Assembly: GCA_963750295.1 (NCBI GenBank)
Contig: CAVVPY010000005.1
Location: 124,001-188,000 of the forward strand
From: CAVVPY01 sp963750295
GTDB taxonomy: Bacteria; Actinomycetota; Actinomycetes; Mycobacteriales; Jatrophihabitantaceae
Length of the DNA: 64,000 bases
Direction: 5' to 3'
Shown here: positions 7,930 through 15,800 of the stretch, piece after piece
Numbering within the stretch: position 1 is the stretch's first letter
How the letters are laid out: every line of letters starts with the position of its first letter
The notes under the pieces: model-generated
What the model was told of the DNA's origin: nothing
What the model saw: the letters and a program-made list of their open reading frames with translations, nothing else
Database searches by the model: none
Program-made: the position numbers and the translations under genes

Positions 7930-8731
7930 CGGCCTGCTCGTCAGGGCGCGTTCAGTGCTCCTTGACGCTCTGATCGCCCTCGACGCGCACCGAGAGTCCG
8001 TAGTGGTGATTGGTGCGCAGGCGATCTACTTGCACACCGGCAGCGCGCCCGTCGCGGTGGCCGAGGCAACCAAGGACAGCGACCTCAGCATCGACTTGCG
8101 CACGCTCGGCGACGACCCGCTGATCGAGGAGGCGATGGCCAGCGCCGGGTTCAGTCACGACCCGCTGGCCGGTCAGCCGGGATCCTGGCTCAGTCCGGAT
8201 GGCATTCCGGTTGACCTTATGGTTCCCGATGCGATCGCGGGCAAGGGTCGGCGCAGCGTTCAAGCACCGCCGCACGACAAGCGTGCGCTCCGGCGGGCCG
8301 TGGGGCTTGAGGCTGCGGTCGTCGACAACGCCTTGATGACCATTCACCCGCTCGCATCCGACGACGAGCGCGAGGTCGAAGCGCGAGTTGCTGGCCCGGC
8401 GGCGCTGCTCGTGGCCAAGCTGCACAAGCTCGGTGAGCGGCAGGAATCGCCCGACCGGCTCGTCGACAAGGACGCCTACGACGTCTACAGGCTTCTGGTG
8501 GCCATTCCCACGCAAGGGCTGGCAGAGCAGCTCGCCAGCCTGCTCGTGGATGACCTCGCCAGCGATGTCACGCGTACAGCCCTGGAATTCCTGGCTCAGC
8601 TGTTCGCAGAGGCCGATGGCGTCGGTTCGATCATGGCTGGTCGCGCCGAGGAACTCGTCGGAGACCCGGCCGTGGTCTCGGCAGCGTGCGCTGCCTTGGC
8701 GGGCGATCTTCTCGCCGACCTCGGTCGCTGA
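7907..8731 (+). CDS. AbiEii-like nucleotidyltransferase (putative toxin)
   Basis: A 274-residue protein, ATG 7907, inside the end of the preceding gene. It has the DNA polymerase-beta-type nucleotidyltransferase pattern: VVVIGAQAIYLHTG (in place of the usual GG/GS), TKDSDLSIDL with Asp57 and Asp59, and a third carboxylate in GIPVDLMVP. A later Lys-rich helix (LLVAKLHKLGERQ) and KDAYDVYRLLVA match the AbiEii/MenT-like family, in which the toxin transfers nucleotides to target RNA. Together with the upstream gene it forms a candidate type IV toxin-antitoxin pair. The GAQA variant of the first motif is unusual and could indicate changed substrate choice. Inactivity or a non-toxic role is possible. 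Confidence 0.68.
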   Translation: MNPPGESDGLLVRARSVLLDALIALDAHRESVVVIGAQAIYLHTGSAPVAVAEATKDSDLSIDLRTLGDDPLIEEAMASAGFSHDPLAGQPGSWLSPDGIPVDLMVPDAIAGKGRRSVQAPPHDKRALRRAVGLEAAVVDNALMTIHPLASDDEREVEARVAGPAALLVAKLHKLGERQESPDRLVDKDAYDVYRLLVAIPTQGLAEQLASLLVDDLASDVTRTALEFLAQLFAEADGVGSIMAGRAEELVGDPAVVSAACAALAGDLLADLGR

Positions 8732-8796
8732 CCGGACGGCGACACCGGTCGGCATATTCTGGTCTCGAACGAAGATGATCACCCGGGGGGACCGCC

Positions 8797-11079
8797 ATGA
8801 CGCCAGTAGGGTCCGAGGACTCCGGGCCAGACTTCGAGGGTCGCGCCCTGGCGTTGGCCCGAGCGATATACGACCCTTCCGGCAGCCAAGGCGCAACGAT
8901 GATCAGCGGTCGAGAACGCGACGCGGTGTTCACGGATGCGCGCTCGGTTGTGGCATTTGAGTTCACCACTGAAAAGTCCAAGGCCAAGGCCGAAAAGGAC
9001 GGCGGCAAACTCCGCGACCTCCTCAAGCAGATCGCCCTTGAGCCGCAGCACCGGAACAAGGCCATCCGAGGGATCTTTCTCACCCAGCATGAGCCAACTG
9101 CAGATCAGCGCGACGCCATCCGAAACCTTGCCCGGCAGAGCAACCTCCCGATCGATGCGATGGGCTACCTCACGCTGCGCCGTTCGTTGATCGACACCGA
9201 GTCGTACATCGCGCTGCGGCGGAATGCGCCTTTCGGCAGCACCTCGTTTGTGATCGGCGGAGACGCCACGGTCAAGCCGAAGTACGTGTATCCGCGGTTC
9301 ATGCTGGCCGGCGGCACGGAGCCCGTCTCGTTCCCTGACCTCATGGCGACGATCGCGTCGGGTGGCCGATTCGTTGTCACCGCGGACTTCGGGTCAGGCA
9401 AGAGCGCGGGCCTCCAGCAAATGTTCGAGGAACGCCGCAAGCTGTACTTCAAGACGCCTGACACTCAGCGGTTCCCAGTCCACATCAACCTGCGCGACTG
9501 TTACGGGCTCAAGAGCCCCGCTGAGATCCTCCGTAGGCACGCCGAGGACGTTGGCTTCGCCGATGACCGGAGTTTGATCGCCGCATGGCGGGCAGGAGCG
9601 TGTGACCTACTGCTCGATGGTTTCGACGAACTGGTTCCATCCCGATGGGTCGGCGGAGCGAGGGACCTCGGCCAGGTCCGATGGAACGCGCTAGATGCCG
9701 TGCGACGCCTCGTCGCTGACACCCCGCCTGAAGCTGCTGTCGCCGTCTGCGGTCGAGCTCAGTTCTTCTCCACCGATGCCGAGCTTGCTCGGTGTCTTGG
9801 GCTCGGCGAGGGCGATCACTATCTTCTAAGCGATTTCGACAGCGACCAGGTTGCTCAGCTCGTCGGACCGAACACACCGCTTCCGGAGTGGGTCCCAACG
9901 CGGCCTCTGCTTCTTCAGTTCCTCGTCCGCAACGACCTCGTGCGGACGCTTGATGCGCATGACGAAGATGCGCGCGCCTGGCTTGCGATGCTGAAGCTTG
10001 TTGCAGATCGCGAAGCAGACCGGATCACGTCCATCACGCCCGACAGGATCCTGATGCTGATCGCGCGGATCGCGACGGCAAGCAGGGGCGCTGCCGACGG
10101 TTCGGGCTCGCTGAGCGTTGAGGAGATGCGGGGAGTCTTTCGTGAAGTATGCGGCTACGACCCGGAGGAGGAAGGACTCCAGCTCCTATTGCGGTTGCCA
10201 GGGCTCGCCAGCTCGACGTCGGCCGATGGCGAGGCCGAAGCCCGGCGTTTCGTTGATCAGGTCCTTGCCGAGGCGGCGTATGGGCTGGACCTCGCCTCAT
10301 ATGCAGCTGCGCCATTCTCGGCCCATCCGCTCGCCGACGCCGCGACCTGGGTGCAGGCTGCCGCCAGTCTCACGGCCAGGGTCGCGGCGGCGTACCTGCA
10401 GGAGCAGCAGTACGACGCGGGGGTGATCGCGCGCTGCATCCAGGAACGCATGGCCAAGTCGTACTTCGACGTCGTCCTAATGGACTGCGTCCAGACCGGT
10501 GCAGTACTGGATACGCCTGCGCCAAAGGGTTCGCCGCCGCTCGTCGTCGGAGCGCTCGTTCGGGAGCTGGTTCTCCACGGAACGGACCTGGAGGCTTCGG
10601 TCACTTACTCGGACTGCCTGATCGAACGTCTAGACGTCTCGGAGATCGAGGCAAGTGACCGGATCCCGACTTTCCAGAACTGCTTCATCGACCAGGTCGA
10701 CGGCTGGAGCAAGATCCCGGACGCGTTCGCCGGCATGCTCTCGTCGTCCGAGATCGGAGCGATGTCGCCGGAGCTGGGTACCACCGCTGGCCTCAGTGGC
10801 TTGAAGCTGCCCGCTCTCGACCGCGTGGCTCTGGTGATCTTGAAGAAGGTGTACGCCCAGGCAGGTAGCGGACGGAAGCACTCGGCGTTGTCACGCGGCC
10901 TGCCGCCGGCGGATCGAGGGCTGGTCGCTGACGCACTGGCAGCGCTGGCGAAGGCGAATTACGTCGCCTACGCCAGCGGTCGCAACGGAGAGATCATCCT
11001 GCCCGTACGGGACAAGAGGTCCAGCGTCATGGAGATCCTCGCTCTCCCGTCGGCGTTTAAGATCGCACGCCTGTCATAG
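8797..11079 (+). CDS. Nuclease-NACHT NTPase, candidate anti-phage effector
   Basis: A 760-residue protein, ATG 8797 with a G-rich ribosome site. Residues 12-140 look like a PD-(D/E)xK (Mrr-like) nuclease: SGRERDAVF with Asp42, then VVAFEFTTEK with Glu55 and Lys60, and IRGIFLTQHEPT. Residues 180-400 are a NACHT-type STAND NTPase: Walker A ADFGSGKS (196-203, Lys202), Walker B LLLDGFDEL (271-279), and the later RPLLLQFLV helix. The rest (400-760) is a helical C-terminal region, with no obvious TPR or LRR repeats, likely the sensor. Known bacterial NACHT proteins detect phage proteins and fire an N-terminal effector, so DNA or RNA cleavage on infection is the inferred role. It lies 65 bp after the AbiEi/AbiEii-like pair and 170 bp before attR. 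No recognised named family fits fully. Confidence 0.75.
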   Translation: MTPVGSEDSGPDFEGRALALARAIYDPSGSQGATMISGRERDAVFTDARSVVAFEFTTEKSKAKAEKDGGKLRDLLKQIALEPQHRNKAIRGIFLTQHEPTADQRDAIRNLARQSNLPIDAMGYLTLRRSLIDTESYIALRRNAPFGSTSFVIGGDATVKPKYVYPRFMLAGGTEPVSFPDLMATIASGGRFVVTADFGSGKSAGLQQMFEERRKLYFKTPDTQRFPVHINLRDCYGLKSPAEILRRHAEDVGFADDRSLIAAWRAGACDLLLDGFDELVPSRWVGGARDLGQVRWNALDAVRRLVADTPPEAAVAVCGRAQFFSTDAELARCLGLGEGDHYLLSDFDSDQVAQLVGPNTPLPEWVPTRPLLLQFLVRNDLVRTLDAHDEDARAWLAMLKLVADREADRITSITPDRILMLIARIATASRGAADGSGSLSVEEMRGVFREVCGYDPEEEGLQLLLRLPGLASSTSADGEAEARRFVDQVLAEAAYGLDLASYAAAPFSAHPLADAATWVQAAASLTARVAAAYLQEQQYDAGVIARCIQERMAKSYFDVVLMDCVQTGAVLDTPAPKGSPPLVVGALVRELVLHGTDLEASVTYSDCLIERLDVSEIEASDRIPTFQNCFIDQVDGWSKIPDAFAGMLSSSEIGAMSPELGTTAGLSGLKLPALDRVALVILKKVYAQAGSGRKHSALSRGLPPADRGLVADALAALAKANYVAYASGRNGEIILPVRDKRSSVMEILALPSAFKIARLS

Positions 11080-11120
11080 GTCACGCACCAAGGCATGGCG
11101 ACGGCGATTCCCGGCCGAGC

Positions 11121-11220
11121 CGTAGGCAACGGATAGGCAACACGATGTCCAGCCACGGCCGTCGATGATCACCGCAGCCAACGCACGGAAGTCCCCGAAT
11201 CATTGGCCTCCAGCGGTTGC
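11121..11220 (+). repeat. att-flanking repeats, right side
   Basis: Bases 11121-11146 repeat 5671-5696 with three G-to-A differences, and 11191-11220 repeat 5611-5640 at 21 of 30 positions. On a circular form of the element the pairs would flank the att core on each side, all in the same orientation. The three differences in the first pair are all purine transitions. Confidence 0.45.
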
Positions 11221-11249
11221 CATCGTTGACCGTCAGGCCACAGATGGCA

Positions 11250-11292
11250 TTTGCAAGGCGGGGGTTGAGGGTTCGAGTCCCTTCGTCTCCAC
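11250..11292 (+). repeat. attR (43-bp direct repeat of tRNA-Ala 3' half)
   Basis: Exact copy of 5560-5602. It lacks the 5' half of a tRNA, so it is not a second tRNA gene. It marks the right end of the integrated element. Confidence 0.92.
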
Positions 11293-11302
11293 GTGTGAGT
11301 TG

Positions 11303-11354
11303 CCGATCTTGTGCAGACTCGCCGACCGGTATCGCGGGGCATGCACAAGATCGG
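11303..11354 (+). repeat. Perfect 13-bp inverted repeat just outside attR
   Basis: CCGATCTTGTGCA at 11303-11315 and TGCACAAGATCGG at 11342-11354 form a hairpin with a 26-nt loop. The left part resembles 16364-16385 (18 of 22 positions), so it may belong to a dispersed intergenic repeat family. It may also act as a terminator. Confidence 0.5.
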
Positions 11355-11487
11355 GACGCACCGCGTCGCGGTCGAGGGTGATCGCCGCGCTCGCGTGGCC
11401 AGGTTTTCGACCGGGGCGGTCGAGCTGACGAGGCAGGCGCTCGAGATGACGGACCCGGCGGTGGGCAGGTTGGCAGTCGCTAGAGGT

Positions 11488-11506
11488 CGGACTAGAATTC
11501 GGACTA
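11488..11506 (+). promoter_or_regulatory. Promoter and direct-repeat operator of the Phd/RelE pair
   Basis: CGGACTA occurs at 11488-11494 and 11500-11506, the second copy ending on the A of the start codon. A -10-like TAGAAT at 11493-11498 lies seven bases before the ATG, so the mRNA is probably leaderless. A repeat over the promoter fits autoregulation by the antitoxin. Confidence 0.5.
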
Positions 11507-11793
11507 TGTCTCATACGATGACGGTCACGGACGTCAAGGCGCGGCTGTCCGAGCTCGTGGCAATGGTGGAAAGCACACAGGATCATGTCGACATCACCCG
11601 CAACGGCGAGCCGGCTGCCGTCCTGGTCTCCTACGCCGAGCTGACTGCGCTGCGAGAGACGATCGCGATCTTGTCGGATCCGCGTGCCGTCGACGACATC
11701 CGCCAGGCCGAGGCGGACATCGCGGCCGGCAACGTGGTCACTGCCGATGAGCTACGCGAGGCGATGCTGGCTCGGCGTCCCTCGAGCGCGTGA
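11506..11793 (+). CDS. Phd/YefM family antitoxin
   Basis: A 95-residue protein. The N-terminal Phd/YefM fold is clear: TVTDVKARLSELVAMVE, then DHVDITRNGEPAAVLVSYAE, followed by an acidic C-terminal tail (DDIRQAEADIAAGNVVTADE) that should wrap the toxin. The ATG at 11506 directly follows the promoter; a second in-frame ATG at 11518 (MTVTDVK) is also possible. It overlaps the toxin gene by 4 nt (GTGA). It lies just outside attR, so it belongs to the chromosome or to an older insertion. Autorepression through the CGGACTA repeats is likely. Confidence 0.88.
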   Translation: MSHTMTVTDVKARLSELVAMVESTQDHVDITRNGEPAAVLVSYAELTALRETIAILSDPRAVDDIRQAEADIAAGNVVTADELREAMLARRPSSA

Positions 11794-12065
11794 GCCAGGC
11801 CTGGACCCTCCAACTAGCCGGGCCGGCTCGACAGGCGCTCGCACGCGAGCTTCCCGAAGCCGTCGCCGGGGCGGCCTACACCTTCATCACCGAGAGACTG
11901 CCGACCAACCCGCACCGGCTCGGCGGAGAGCTGGCAGTCCCGTACGAGGGATGCCGCTCTGCCCACCTGGGCACCTACCGCGTCGTTTACCGAGTCGACG
12001 ACGACAGCAGGACGATCTACGTCCTCTCGGCCCGTCTCCGGGGTGATGTGTACGGGGTCCGCTGA
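11790..12065 (+). CDS. RelE/ParE family toxin
   Basis: A 91-residue basic protein beginning at GTG 11790, overlapping the antitoxin stop by 4 nt. The family features are a helical N-terminal half (WTLQLAGPARQALAREL) and the beta sheet YEGCRSAHLGTYRVVYRVDD followed by RTIYVLSARLRGDVY. The pattern GTYRVVYRV is typical of RelE-type ribosome-dependent mRNA nucleases. With the upstream Phd-like gene it forms a complete type II pair. Toxic activity is inferred from family and context. Confidence 0.87.
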   Translation: MSQAWTLQLAGPARQALARELPEAVAGAAYTFITERLPTNPHRLGGELAVPYEGCRSAHLGTYRVVYRVDDDSRTIYVLSARLRGDVYGVR

Positions 12066-12117
12066 TATTCGGCGACGCGTCGATGACGCACTCGGAACAT
12101 GAGGACCCGCACGACGT

Positions 12118-12659
12118 TTGCGACATCGGCGAGCCCGGCTAGGGCGTGGTGTTGACTGGGTCGTCGTCGTTCGAAGCTGTGCAGGTTGCCTGGCGATCGG
12201 TGACACCACGAGCACCAGAACCGTCTCAGTCACCACCCAGAACCAATTGCTCAGCACCACCGTCGCCCCGCGACAGGTCATCCGCGAGTCAGCCAGCCTC
12301 ACTTCCGTGTGCGGCCCGGTCTGGTGCCGCCCGCAGGCAAAGCCATCGTCGTCACGGCCGTGACCTACAACATGAACAGCGCATCGGCCGGTACCGACCT
12401 CTACGCCTACCTGATGACCGACACCACCTGCAACAACTTCTCCGACGCCGTTGAGACGACGCAGGCCTACGCGACCGAGCAACACACCTTCCCCACCGGC
12501 CTGCCCCTGGCATCGATCAGCGGCTACAGATCGAGCAGTGGCTTCGTGTTCATGATTTTCGCCGACCCTGATCCCGGCCAGCCAACTCCCCGCCGCCGCA
12601 ACCAGCCACACCCGATGCCCGCACACCCGATGCCTGCACACCCGCGCACCCACGGCTGA
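12118..12659 (+). pseudogene. Remnant of a small secreted protein (frameshifted)
   Basis: Two frames seem to be parts of one protein. Frame one (12118 on) carries RTVSVTTQNQLLSTTV; around 12300-12320 the sense jumps to another frame with VPPAGKAIVVTAVTYNMNS, LYAYLMTDTTCNNFSD and FPTGLPLASISGYRSSSGF. The content resembles exported beta-rich proteins with a Cys pair. No signal peptide is intact, and the end is a Pro/His-rich run with the repeat HPMPA. The remainder of the region from 12066 to 12878 shows no other gene and presumably holds the promoter of the next one. Confidence 0.4.
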
Positions 12660-12878
12660 CAGGCAGGCCCCCCGCCAGGGTCGCTGCGCGTTATCGCGAC
12701 GCGGACGGGGACATCGTAGGCGTGATCGGTGCTCTGCCGCCGTTCGATCAACCACTCCCTTGACGCCGCGGCCCATACCGGGCGGATAATGCCGCAACGT
12801 GTCCGCTCACGAGGCGTCGTCCTCAGCTATTACGCGGCCCGAAATCCCGGTTCAGCTGGCCGACATCCGAGGGGCACC

Positions 12879-15800
12879 ATGGCGATCAGAGGGACTGAGT
12901 CCGCACACAGCACAGCTCGCAGTCGGCACGGCAAGGTGGTGCTCGTCCTCTCTGCCGCGGCCACTCTGATCGCCAGCACCCTCCTCGCCGGGGCGACAGT
13001 CGCCTCGGCCGGGGCACCGGGCACACCGCCCTCCAAGCCGACCGGCGCCGCAACGACAGTGGGACAGGACTACCGGCACGACGTCTCGCCCGCACTGCGC
13101 ACCATCACGCCGGTGTCGCTGCCAACTCGACGCGAGCCGACGGCCCAACCCAACCTGCGCGTCAGCAGTCGCCACATCGATAGCAGCGATAGGGTCGTGC
13201 AACGGACACCCGCCGCACCCAACATGCCCGCACCGATCCTGAACTTCGACGGTATCCCCTTCCCTGGCGTCACGTGCAACTGCGCACCGCCGGACACCAA
13301 CGGCGAGGTGGGCCTGACCCAGTACACCCAAACCGTGAATCTGGGCATCCAGGTGTTCGACAAGGCGACCGGGGTATCCCAGCTCGGCCCCATCGGCATC
13401 GCCACGATCTGGACCGGTTTCGGCGGCGTGTGCGAGGCCAACGGGGACGGCGACCCGGTGTTGATCTATGACCAGATCGCCAACCGTTGGCTCGTCAGCC
13501 AGTTCGCCGGGGCGTCGTATCCCACCGATGAGTGCATCGCGGTCTCGACGTCCAGCGACGCAACCGGCTCGTTCTACCGCTACGCCTTCCACCTCGGGTC
13601 GAACTTCTACGACTACCCGCACCTCGCCGTGTGGCCGGACGGCTACTACCTCAGCGAGAACGTCTTCAACTCCGCGGGCACGGTCTACCTCGGTCCTCAG
13701 CCGTTCGCCTTCGACCGCGCGAACATGCTGATCGGCGCGCCCGCGAGCTTCGTGTCCACGGCAGCACCGCTCGGCGGCACGGTCGATCCGATGCTGCCGG
13801 CCGACCTCGACGGCTCCACCCTGCCGCCTGGGGGTGCCCCGAACTCGTTCGTAGGATTCCCGGGCTATGGCGCGTACACCACCTACCACTTCCACGTGGA
13901 CTTCGGCGCGCCGGCGAACTCCACCTGGACCACCTTCGCCAGCCCGCCCGCGGCAGGTTTCACCTACCTCTGCTCGGCGACGCGCGCCTGCGTGCCGGAG
14001 CCGAACGGCGACCACCTGGACGGCATCGGCGACCGGCTCATGTTCCGGCTCGCCTACCGCAACTTCGGCGACCACGAAGCCGTGGTCGGGAATTACAGCG
14101 TCAGTTCGGGCGGGGTCGCCGCGGTGCGATGGTTCGAGTTACGCAACGTGACCAGCGGTCCTGAGACCGTCTTCCAGGACAGCACGTACCAGCCCGACAC
14201 GACGTGGCGCTGGATGGGCAGCGCCGCGATGGACGCGAGCGGCGATCTGGCAGTGGGCTTCAGCGCGTCAAGCGCGTCGGTGGTGCCCGGGCTGCGCTAC
14301 GCCGGACGGCTGGCGGGCGACCCGGTCAACACGCTGGCCCAGGGCGAGGCCACGCTTTTCGCCGGGGCCGGCAGCCAGTCGGGTTCCAGCAACCGCTGGG
14401 GCGACTACAGCGACCTGACGGTCGACCCGGTCGACGACTGCACCTTCTGGTACACGAATGAGTACTACCCGGCCGGTTCGACGCAGTTCAACTGGCGCAC
14501 CCGAATTGGCTCCTTCAAGTTCCCGTCCTGTGCAGCGACCCCGGTCCTCACCATCAGCAAGGTCGCCGATGCGACCAGCGTGACCTTCGGCTCGCCGATC
14601 GGCTTCACCGTGACGCTCGCCAACAACACGGACGCGGCGGCCCACGGGCTGGCTGTCAGCGACAGCCTCCCAGCCGGCAACAACGTGAACTGGTCGATCG
14701 ACGGTTCGAACACCGATGCAGGTTGGTCCGTGACCGGCACCCCGCCCAACCAGAGCGTGGCCTACAGTCCGACGCAGTTGGCTGCGCACACCAGCACGCG
14801 CGTTCATGTGGTGTCCGGTACCGGAACTGGCTCGTGCGGGGCGTACCCCAACACCGCCTCTTTCACGAGCAGCGACCTCGGATCTGGTAGTGCCTCCGCC
14901 TCGGAGACCGTCAACGGAACACCGCATGTCGCGCTCTCCGAGAACTTCGACGCAGTGACCGCGCCGGCGCTGCCGGCCGGCTGGACGGCAGCCAATGCCA
15001 GCGGGGTCGACCCGTTGTGGGTGACCTCGACGTCCGGACCCGACACCGCCCCGAACGCCGCGTTTGTCGACGACCCCGCCGCAGTGAGCGACAAACAGCT
15101 CGTCTCACCGTCCGTCGCGATCGCGACCGCCGCGGCGACGGTGAGCTTCCGCAGCAGCTACAACCTGGAAACCACCTTTGACGGCGGAGTGCTGGAGATC
15201 AGCGTCGACGGTGGCGCTTTCGCCGACCTCCTCGCTGCGGGCGGCAGCTTCGTCACCGGTGGCTACGTGGGGACCATCTCCTCCGCGTACGGAAATCCGC
15301 TGGCCGGCCGCACGGCGTGGACCGGCAACTCGGCCGGCTACCTCACAACGACCGCTACCCTGCCGGCTTCCGCCGCCGGGCACAGCATCCAACTCCGGTG
15401 GCGGATGGGCAGTGACAGCAGTGTGTCGGCCACCGGCTGGAGCGTCGACAGCCTCAGCATCACCGACGGCAGCACGTGTGGCCCCGCACCGACGGTCACG
15501 TCGATCTCGCCGTCCTCGGGGCCGCTCGGTGGTGGGCAGACCGTGACGGTCAACGGCACCGATTTCACGGGGGCGACCTCGGTGAAGTTCGGTGGGACGC
15601 CGGGTACGTCGGTGGTCGTGGTCTCCGCGACGAAGGTCACGGTGGTCAGCCCGGCGCATGCGGCAGGGTTGGTGCACATCCGGGTCACCGCTCCGGGTGG
15701 TGGCAGCGCGCCGGTCGCGGCCGACCGGTACACCTACGTCGCAGCGCCGACGATCACGTCGATCTCGCCGTCCTCGGGGCCGCTCGGTGGTGGGCAGACC

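Larger units (their letters stand above)
5560..11292 (+). mobile_element. tRNA-Ala integrated defence island (about 5.7 kb)
   Basis: The element is delimited by 43-bp identical direct repeats, 5560-5602 within tRNA-Ala and 11250-11292. Contents from left to right: catalytic half of a tyrosine integrase (minus strand), DNA-binding half of an integrase (plus strand), an AbiEi-like gene overlapping a nucleotidyltransferase gene, and a nuclease-NACHT gene. There are no replication, transfer or structural phage genes, so it is a minimal integrative element or a decayed one. Its cargo is of the type found in anti-phage islands. Boundaries are directly visible; mobility today is doubtful because the integrase is split. 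Confidence 0.88.
11080..11505 (+). other. Gene-free junction between island and chromosome
   Basis: No convincing gene is present. The stretch contains the right att-flanking repeats (11121-11146 and 11191-11220), attR (11250-11292), a hairpin (11303-11354), and the promoter of the toxin-antitoxin pair at its right end. Open frames here are short and lack family features. Confidence 0.6.

Noticed and set aside
11250..11292. Second tRNA-Ala
   Set aside because: Only the 3' half is present; no D arm or 5' acceptor strand lies upstream, so it is attR.
12309..12659. Intact gene of 116 codons
   Set aside because: No ribosome site or signal peptide, and the upstream part of the same protein is in another frame, so a broken gene is the better reading.
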